Made by a program: the position numbers and the translations under genes
Notes under the pieces: model-generated
Databases searched by the model: none
What the model saw: the letters and a program-made list of their open reading frames with translations, nothing else
What the model was told of the DNA's origin: nothing
Assembly (NCBI GenBank): GCA_017552165.1
Contig: JAFZCF010000185.1
Coordinates: forward strand, 1 to 6,699
DNA from: Clostridia bacterium
Lineage (GTDB): Bacteria > Bacillota_A > Clostridia > Oscillospirales > CAG-272
DNA: 6,699 nucleotides
Direction of reading: 5' to 3'
Part shown: positions 1 through 5,438 of the stretch, piece by piece
Numbering within the stretch: position 1 is the stretch's first letter
Layout of the letters: every line of letters begins with the position of its first letter

Positions 1-2242
1 GATAATCGTCGACCGCCTCGTCATGAAGGAGGGGATACGGGGCCGCGTGACCGACTCCGCCGAGACCGCCCTCAAAATGGCCGACGGGAATCTCAGAATG
101 ATAATCCTGCCGGACGGCGCCGAGAGATCGTATTCCCAGAACTACGCCTGCGAGGAGCACGGCTTCGGCGTGAGCGAGCTCACCCCGCGCATGTTCTCGT
201 TCAACAATCCCCTCGGCGCCTGCGAAAAATGCGCCGGGATAGGGTCGCTCAAGACGCTTTCGGTCGATCTCGTGATCCCCGACCGCTCGCTTTCCATCGC
301 CGGCGGCGCGATAAACGTCAACGGCTTCAAATCCATAGAGGACAGCACCTGGACGGCGCCGCTCTACGCCGCCGTCGGAAAGAAATACGGTTTTACCCTC
401 GACACGCCGATAAAGGATTATTCTCCCGAGGCGCTGAACGTCCTGCTCTACGGCGCGGGAGACGAGACCTTCGAGGTCGACAGGATGTTCGACAAGCGCC
501 GCACCCACGGCTTCGTGCGCTTCGACGGCGTCCTCACGCTCATCGAGCAGCGCTCCGAGGGCGGAACGTTCTATTCGAATCAGGATTATTACGATCAGTT
601 TTTCGAGTTCGTCGACTGCCCGAGATGCAAAGGCAGACGTCTCAGGGACGAGATCCTCGCCGTGACAGTCGGAGGGCTCAACATCGACGAGCTCTGCCGC
701 ATGCCGATAAACGGCGCGCTCGATTTCATAAAGAACCTCTCGCTCTCGCCGACGGACCGCAAGATCGCCGGCGAGATAATAAAGGAGCTGATTTCCCGGC
801 TCGGATTCCTCGAAAACGTCGGGCTGAGCTACCTCACGCTCGGCCGCGCGGCCGGCACCCTCTCGGGGGGCGAGGCGCAGAGGATACGGCTCGCCACGCA
901 GATAGGCAGCTCGCTCATGGGCGTGCTTTACATCCTCGACGAGCCGAGCATAGGCCTCCATCAGCGCGACAACGGCAAGCTGATCGCCGCGCTCAAGAGT
1001 CTCCGCGACCTCGGCAACAGCGTCATCGTCGTCGAGCACGACGAGGAGACGATGCTCGAATCGGATTATATCGTCGATATCGGGCCCGGCGCCGGCGTGC
1101 GGGGCGGCGAGGTCGTCGCCTGCGGGACGCCCGACGAGATAATGAGATGCGAAAGCTCGATAACCGGCAGGTATCTCAGCGGCAGGGAGCTCATCCCCGT
1201 CCCCGAAAAGCGCCGAGCCGGCAGCGGATCGCGCGTTACGGTGCGCGGCGCGTCGTTCCACAATCTCAAAAACATCGACGTGAGCTTCCCTCTCGGGAAA
1301 TTCATCTGCGTCACCGGGGTGTCCGGCTCGGGCAAATCCTCGCTCGTCGACGGCATCCTCTACCCCGTCCTCGCCAAAAAGCTCAACAGCGCGATAACCC
1401 GCGCCGGAGCGCACTCCGACGTGACGGGGATAGAAAACCTCGACAAGGTCATAGGCATTGACCAGAGCCCGATAGGCCGCACCCCGCGCTCCAACCCCGC
1501 GACCTATACCGGAGTTTTCAACGACATACGCTCGCTTTTCGCGTCGACGAACGACGCGAAGATACGCGGCTACGGGCCGGGACGCTTCTCGTTCAACGTC
1601 AAGGGCGGGCGGTGCGAGGCCTGTCAGGGCGACGGCGTTAAGTGTATCGAGATGCACTTCCTGCCCGACGTCTACGTCACCTGCGACGTATGCAAGGGTC
1701 AGAGGTACAACCGCGACACCCTCGCCGTGAAATACAAGGGAAAATCCATAAACGACGTGCTCGAAATGACCGTCGAGGAGGGCGTGACGTTCTTCGAGAA
1801 CGTGCCGAGGATATATTCAAAGCTCCGCACGCTCTACGACGTCGGCCTCGGATACATAAAGATCGGCCAGTCGTCGACGACGCTCTCGGGCGGCGAGGCG
1901 CAGCGCGTAAAGCTCGCGACAGAGCTTGCCAAGCGCAGCACGGGACGAACCTGCTACATCCTCGACGAGCCGACGACGGGACTCCACACCGACGACGTCA
2001 GGCGGCTCGTCGAGATACTCCAGCGGCTCACCGACCAGGGCAACACCGTCATAGTCATAGAGCACAATCTCGAGCTCATAAAGACCTGTGACCATATAAT
2101 CGACATGGGCCCCGAGGGCGGCGAGAACGGCGGTACGGTCATCGCCGAGGGAACTCCCGAGGAGATCGCCGTGACGCCCGGCTCGTTCACCGGAATATAT
2201 CTGAAAAAAGCGCTCGCGCGCATCAATGTCAAGGAGAAATGA
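1..2242 (+). CDS. uvrA: UvrA, excinuclease ABC subunit A (5' end missing)
   Basis: UvrA is the damage-sensing ATPase of cytoplasmic nucleotide excision repair; it dimerises, loads UvrB on damaged DNA and then leaves. The frame is open from base 2 (first residues IIVDRLV), so the ATG at 23 is internal and about 200 of the usual ~940 residues, including the first Walker A, lie off the left edge. Numbering from the internal Met at 23: first zinc-binding pair region 43-70 (CEEH ... CEKC), an inner Cys pair DCPRC at 198-202, ABC signature LSGGEAQRIRL 280-290, Walker B YILDEPSIGLH 303-313, second Walker A GVSGSGKSS 432-440, QSPIGRTPRSNPATYTG 481-497, C-terminal zinc finger CEAC/CDVC 531-557, second signature LSGGEAQRVKL 621-631, Walker B YILDEPTTGLH 645-655. 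Everything downstream of the cut looks intact. The first zinc site has His in place of the fourth-position Cys, a variant I believe is common in Gram-positive UvrA. Identification is very secure. Confidence 0.97.
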   Translation, partial: IIVDRLVMKEGIRGRVTDSAETALKMADGNLRMIILPDGAERSYSQNYACEEHGFGVSELTPRMFSFNNPLGACEKCAGIGSLKTLSVDLVIPDRSLSIAGGAINVNGFKSIEDSTWTAPLYAAVGKKYGFTLDTPIKDYSPEALNVLLYGAGDETFEVDRMFDKRRTHGFVRFDGVLTLIEQRSEGGTFYSNQDYYDQFFEFVDCPRCKGRRLRDEILAVTVGGLNIDELCRMPINGALDFIKNLSLSPTDRKIAGEIIKELISRLGFLENVGLSYLTLGRAAGTLSGGEAQRIRLATQIGSSLMGVLYILDEPSIGLHQRDNGKLIAALKSLRDLGNSVIVVEHDEETMLESDYIVDIGPGAGVRGGEVVACGTPDEIMRCESSITGRYLSGRELIPVPEKRRAGSGSRVTVRGASFHNLKNIDVSFPLGKFICVTGVSGSGKSSLVDGILYPVLAKKLNSAITRAGAHSDVTGIENLDKVIGIDQSPIGRTPRSNPATYTGVFNDIRSLFASTNDAKIRGYGPGRFSFNVKGGRCEACQGDGVKCIEMHFLPDVYVTCDVCKGQRYNRDTLAVKYKGKSINDVLEMTVEEGVTFFENVPRIYSKLRTLYDVGLGYIKIGQSSTTLSGGEAQRVKLATELAKRSTGRTCYILDEPTTGLHTDDVRRLVEILQRLTDQGNTVIVIEHNLELIKTCDHIIDMGPEGGENGGTVIAEGTPEEIAVTPGSFTGIYLKKALARINVKEK
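2231..2237 (+). promoter_or_regulatory. Ribosome binding site that sets the PHP gene start
   Basis: AAGGAGA lies in the last uvrA codons (Lys-Glu-Lys-stop), with the AAGGAG core ending 7 bases before the ATG at 2244. This favours 2244 over the in-frame ATG at 2226, which has no comparable site. Because ribosomes finishing uvrA pass directly over it, translation of the two genes is probably coupled. Confidence 0.8.
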
Positions 2243-2243
2243 A

Positions 2244-3266
2244 ATGAAGCACTATCTTCTGCCGGAAGAGGGGACGTTCTACAAGGCGAATCTCCATTCG
2301 CATTCGGTTATTTCCGACGGCGCCGACACCCCGGAGCACCTCAAGGAAGAATACAGGAAAATGGGGTACAGCATCTACGCCTATACCGACCACGACGTGT
2401 TCATCCCCCACAACGACCTGACGGACGGCTCGTTCCTCGCGCTCAACGGCTACGAGGTCGAGATAAACGACGTCAACATCGACTACGACTGCTTCGAGCG
2501 CGTCCGCTGCTGTCACCTCTGCTTCATAGCCCTCGATCGCGACATGACCGAGCAGGTCTGCCTGCACCGCGAGAAATACATGTTCGGCAACGCCCCGAAA
2601 TACGCCGCCGGGATGAACTGGGGAAAAGCTCCCGACTACGTCAGGGAATATTCCCCGGAGTGCATAAACGACATGATCCGCCGCGCAAAGGCGGCGGGCT
2701 TCTTCGTCTCGTACAACCACCCCGCGTGGTCGATGGAGTATTATCAGCACTATATGGGGTACGAGGGCTTCGACGCGCTCGAGATATACAACGGCGGCTG
2801 CGTTTACAGCGGATTCAACGACAGAAACGGATACGTTTACGACGAAATGCTCCACGGCGGAAAGCGCCCGTTCGTGACGGGGAGCGACGACAACCATCCT
2901 GTCCCCCGTCCGGGAGACCCGTCGTGCGAATGCGGCAGCGCGTGGACCATGATAAAGGCGAAAAAACTCGACTATCCCTCGGTCGCCGACGCGCTTAAAA
3001 AAGGACATTTTTACGCCTCCATGGGGCCGGAGATAAAGGAGCTGTGCTACGAGGACGGCCTCGTGACCGTCGAATGCTCCCCCGCCCGCACCATCGAGCT
3101 GAGGACGGACATAAGATCCTGCCAGTCGGTGAGGCCGTCAAAGACCCCCTCCACCCGCGGCGAGTTCCGCGTTCATCCCTACACCAATTATTTCAGGATC
3201 GTGGTCACCGACGAACAGGGGCGCACGGCCGAAACGCACGCGTATTTCACAAAAGAACTCAACTGA
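2244..3266 (+). CDS. PHP-domain metallohydrolase, CehA/McbA-like
   Basis: A 340-residue cytoplasmic protein (no signal peptide or membrane segment) of the PHP superfamily, metal-dependent hydrolases often acting on phosphoesters. A full set of likely metal ligands is visible: HSH (H18, H20), D25, TDHD (H50), E71 or E73 in GYEVEI, H91, NHP (H159), and GSDDNH (D216, H218). This matches the nine-ligand, three-metal pattern of active PHP enzymes. Residues from about 255 form a small beta-rich C-terminal region opening with FYASMGPEI, which I recall as typical of the CehA/McbA-type PHP proteins. The start is ATG 2244, chosen from its AAGGAG site; the in-frame ATG at 2226 would add six residues inside uvrA. 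It sits one base after uvrA and 16 bases before a sugar-epimerase-like gene, so a role in carbohydrate or phosphorylated-metabolite turnover is plausible. The substrate cannot be read from the sequence. Confidence 0.9.
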   Translation: MKHYLLPEEGTFYKANLHSHSVISDGADTPEHLKEEYRKMGYSIYAYTDHDVFIPHNDLTDGSFLALNGYEVEINDVNIDYDCFERVRCCHLCFIALDRDMTEQVCLHREKYMFGNAPKYAAGMNWGKAPDYVREYSPECINDMIRRAKAAGFFVSYNHPAWSMEYYQHYMGYEGFDALEIYNGGCVYSGFNDRNGYVYDEMLHGGKRPFVTGSDDNHPVPRPGDPSCECGSAWTMIKAKKLDYPSVADALKKGHFYASMGPEIKELCYEDGLVTVECSPARTIELRTDIRSCQSVRPSKTPSTRGEFRVHPYTNYFRIVVTDEQGRTAETHAYFTKELN

Positions 3267-3274
3267 AAAGGAGA
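3266..3274 (+). promoter_or_regulatory. Ribosome binding site of the DUF4432 gene
   Basis: AAAAGGAGA begins on the last base of the PHP stop codon; the AGGAG core (3269-3273) is 9 bases from ATG 3283. It fills the whole 16-base gap, leaving no space for a promoter or terminator, so the two genes are almost certainly on one transcript. Confidence 0.75.
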
Positions 3275-3282
3275 CCGGAAAA

Positions 3283-4269
3283 ATGGAAAAACTCATAAAA
3301 AAAGGGTATATAGGAAACCCGGCGCAGCTCGTCACCCTCAGGCGAGTGACGATATCCGAGGGCAAAGCCAAGGGCGCGGAGGTCATAGAGGTCGCCACCC
3401 CCGGCGGGCTGTATCTTGAGATTCTCCCCGACAACGGCCTCGACATCGGAAAGGCCGTCTATCTCGGGACGAACGTCTCGTGGATGAGCAAAAACGGATA
3501 CGACAGTCCGCTGAGAGACCTGCCCTACGAAAACGAATTTCTGAATTATTTCCCCGGCGGTCTGCTCTACACCTGCGGACTGCGCTCCGCAGGCCCGGCA
3601 AACAGGGACGGCGGCGAGTGGTTCCCTCTCCACGGGCGTTATCACGGCACCCCGGCGGAGCACGTCTCGGCCGGTCTTTCGGACGACGCCGTCACGGTGA
3701 GCGGCGTAGTGCGCGAGACTGCGCTGTTCGGCCACGTGCTCGAGCTCAGACGGGTCATAACGATCCCCGTCTTCGGCTCTGAGGTCACGGTCCACGACGA
3801 GATAAAAAATCTCACCCCGCGCGGCGAGGAATATATGCAGATATACCACTGCAATTTCGGCTATCCCTTCCTTTCGGAGACCGCCCGCCTCGTCCTGCCG
3901 GAGGACAGGGAGACCGTCCCGCGCACCGAGTTTGCCAAGACCGGCCTCGGCCGCGAGCTTGTCTTTGACGAGCCGGCCGACGGCGAGGAGGAGCGCGTGT
4001 TCTTTCAGAAAATGAGATCGGAATTCTCCGCCCGCCTCGAAAACCCGGCGGTCGGGATAGTCATGAACATGAAATGGTCGGGCGACACCCTCCCGATACT
4101 CACCGAGTGGCGAAGCATGGCGAGCGGCGACTACGTTCTCGGGCTCGAGCCGACGAACTGCTACATAAACGGCCGTCACGATGAGCGTGAAAACGGCACT
4201 CTGCCGGTCATCCCCGCCTTCGGCACCGTCAAGAACACCGTTTCGATATCCTTTTCGCGCCTCGGATAA
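3283..4269 (+). CDS. DUF4432 / aldose 1-epimerase-like sugar-binding protein
   Basis: A 328-residue cytoplasmic protein resembling the DUF4432 family, which has the galactose-mutarotase-like beta-sandwich fold. Family-type motifs in order: LPDNGLDIG 48-56, a Gly-rich FPGGLLYTCGLRSAG 90-104, LHGRYHGTPAE 116-126, YHCNFGYP 188-195, and GLEPTN 287-292 near the C-terminus. His 117, His 121, His 189 and Glu 289 are the conspicuous candidate binding or catalytic residues by analogy to mutarotases. Members of this fold interconvert sugar anomers or epimers, but DUF4432 proteins are mostly without a tested activity, so I do not name a substrate. Length is normal for the family and the gene looks intact. 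It lies between a PHP hydrolase and a GH43-type lipoprotein, which supports a role in processing a released pentose or hexose. The start at 3283 is fixed by the AAAAGGAGA site. Confidence 0.88.
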   Translation: MEKLIKKGYIGNPAQLVTLRRVTISEGKAKGAEVIEVATPGGLYLEILPDNGLDIGKAVYLGTNVSWMSKNGYDSPLRDLPYENEFLNYFPGGLLYTCGLRSAGPANRDGGEWFPLHGRYHGTPAEHVSAGLSDDAVTVSGVVRETALFGHVLELRRVITIPVFGSEVTVHDEIKNLTPRGEEYMQIYHCNFGYPFLSETARLVLPEDRETVPRTEFAKTGLGRELVFDEPADGEEERVFFQKMRSEFSARLENPAVGIVMNMKWSGDTLPILTEWRSMASGDYVLGLEPTNCYINGRHDERENGTLPVIPAFGTVKNTVSISFSRLG

Positions 4270-4302
4270 CACGTCGCGGGGATACCGCGGGCATTCCCTG
4301 TT

Positions 4303-4309
4303 AAAGGAA
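4303..4309 (+). promoter_or_regulatory. Ribosome binding site of the GH43-type lipoprotein gene
   Basis: AAAGGAA, with AGGA ending 9 bases before ATG 4318. It supports this start, as does the standard lipoprotein signal peptide that begins there. The 48-base gap before the gene (4270-4317) holds a weak hairpin but no T-tract and no clear -35/-10 pair. Confidence 0.65.
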
Positions 4310-4317
4310 AAGCAAAC

Positions 4318-5367
4318 ATGAACTTCAAAAAAATCATTTCGATACTGACGGCGGCGCTCATGCTCCCGGCGGCGCTCGTTTCCTGCGCAGCGCCGTCCGG
4401 TCCGGCCGGCACAACCGGTTCCGACAATACCTCCGACGCGACGGCGGAGCCCGCCGAGACGGTTATCGTCCCGCCGGAGGAAGCGCTGATCACGTCAAAG
4501 GTCGTCGGTCTGCGCGACCCCTTCGTGCTCAGGGCGAAATCGAGATACTACATGTACGGCACGGGCTGGACGCTCTACCGCTCGTCGGGCAATAAGCTCA
4601 ACGGCAGGTGGGTGCTCATCGGGGACGTTGTCGAAAAGCCCGCCGATTTCGGCGGGAGCCCCTGGGCCCCCGAGGTGTACGCTTACGGCGGCGCCTACTA
4701 CATGTTCACGACTTACAGTTCGACGGCGACGGGAAAGCACGGCTGCGCCGTTTTCCGCGCCGATCAGCCGGAGGGGCCGTTCACCCTTCATTCGGACGGG
4801 CACGTCACCCCGTCCGACTGGGACGCCATCGACGGGACGCTTTTCATCGACAAAGACGGCCGGCCGTGGATGGTTTTCGTTCACGAATGGGTGTCGACCG
4901 ACGACAATATCGGACGGATGGCGTGCGCGAGGATGTCGGACGACCTGAGGTCGTTCGTTTCCGAGCCGGTGGAGCTTTTCCGCGCCACCGACGCGCCGTG
5001 GCACACTCAGGGCGTCACCGACGGATGTTTCGTCCATACCCTCTCGGACGGCTCGCTCATCATGATATGGTCTAACTGGGACAGCGAGGGCTACTGCGTC
5101 GGGATGGCGAAGAGCCCGTCCGGCGAGGTGACCGGTCCGTGGGAGCAGCTCGGTGAGCCGCTGTTTTCAAAATCGATCCTCGGGGACTACGACGGCGGGC
5201 ACGGCATGATCTTCACCGACTTTGACGGCAGAACGTGGCTCACGCTCCACTCGCCGAACGACAGGAGCGCCGGCCGCGCGGAAACCCCGGTGTTCATCCC
5301 GATAAAGGAAGAGGACGGCCGCCTCGTCTGGGATCTTTCAAAGACCGTCAAGCCCGGGGAGAAATAA
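4318..5367 (+). CDS. GH43-type glycoside hydrolase lipoprotein
   Basis: A 349-residue protein exported and lipid-anchored on the outer face of the membrane. Residues 1-22 are a Sec signal (Lys-Lys then a hydrophobic run) ending in the lipobox LVSC with Cys 23; residues 24-58 are a Gly/Ser/Thr/Ala/Pro-rich tether. A single five-bladed propeller domain follows: GLRDPF 64-69 (D67, the GH43 base), WAPEVY 116-121, IDGTLF 171-176 (D172, the pKa-modulating Asp), VTDG 233-236, and DGGHGM 292-297 (H295, the conserved propeller His). GH43 enzymes release arabinose, xylose or galactose from plant glycans such as arabinan and arabinoxylan. The general acid is usually Glu in a motif like TEGP; here the matching position appears to be Asp 235, so activity is less certain than family membership. 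There is no accessory binding domain. The gene ends in tandem in-frame stops TAA TAG (5365-5370). Upstream neighbours are a sugar-epimerase-like gene and a PHP gene. Confidence 0.88.
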   Translation: MNFKKIISILTAALMLPAALVSCAAPSGPAGTTGSDNTSDATAEPAETVIVPPEEALITSKVVGLRDPFVLRAKSRYYMYGTGWTLYRSSGNKLNGRWVLIGDVVEKPADFGGSPWAPEVYAYGGAYYMFTTYSSTATGKHGCAVFRADQPEGPFTLHSDGHVTPSDWDAIDGTLFIDKDGRPWMVFVHEWVSTDDNIGRMACARMSDDLRSFVSEPVELFRATDAPWHTQGVTDGCFVHTLSDGSLIMIWSNWDSEGYCVGMAKSPSGEVTGPWEQLGEPLFSKSILGDYDGGHGMIFTDFDGRTWLTLHSPNDRSAGRAETPVFIPIKEEDGRLVWDLSKTVKPGEK

Positions 5368-5438
5368 TAGAGTAAAAGCATGTTAACCCTGCGAAAGATT
5401 ACAAAACCGAAACCGCAAACAAACCAAAGAAGTGCAAA
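5368..5438 (+). other. Intergenic junction where base composition changes
   Basis: The 71 bases between the GH43-type gene and the zinc-ribbon gene mark the change from GC-rich to AT-rich DNA: 58% G+C in 5281-5340, 40% in 5401-5460. The stretch is A/C-rich, with a run of related short units (AAAACCG, AAACCG, CAAAC, AAACC) at 5403-5425. I see no hairpin followed by T residues, so no rho-independent terminator for the upstream operon, and no convincing -35/-10 promoter for the downstream gene. A 20-codon reading frame, 5380-5442, overlaps the next start codon. No inverted repeats, target-site duplication or integrase attachment site can be recognised. Confidence 0.6.

Noticed and set aside
229..1461. 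A 410-codon plus-strand frame inside uvrA
   Set aside because: Extremely Arg-rich out-of-frame reading of uvrA; the other frame has all UvrA motifs.
2226..2243. Earlier in-frame ATG for the PHP gene
   Set aside because: It has no ribosome binding site, while AAGGAG is ideally placed for ATG 2244.
2229..3008. A 259-codon minus-strand open frame opposite the PHP gene
   Set aside because: Val/Ala/Arg-rich shadow translation with no motif or ribosome binding site; the plus strand holds the complete PHP metal site.
3259..4272. A 337-codon minus-strand open frame covering the whole DUF4432 gene
   Set aside because: It mirrors a gene with clear family motifs, has no recognisable domain, and long antisense frames are expected opposite GC-rich codons.
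4275..4289. Hairpin CGCGG / CCGCG with a 5-base loop between the DUF4432 and GH43-type genes
   Set aside because: The stem is only 5 bp with no T-run after it; too weak for a terminator and expected by chance in GC-rich DNA.
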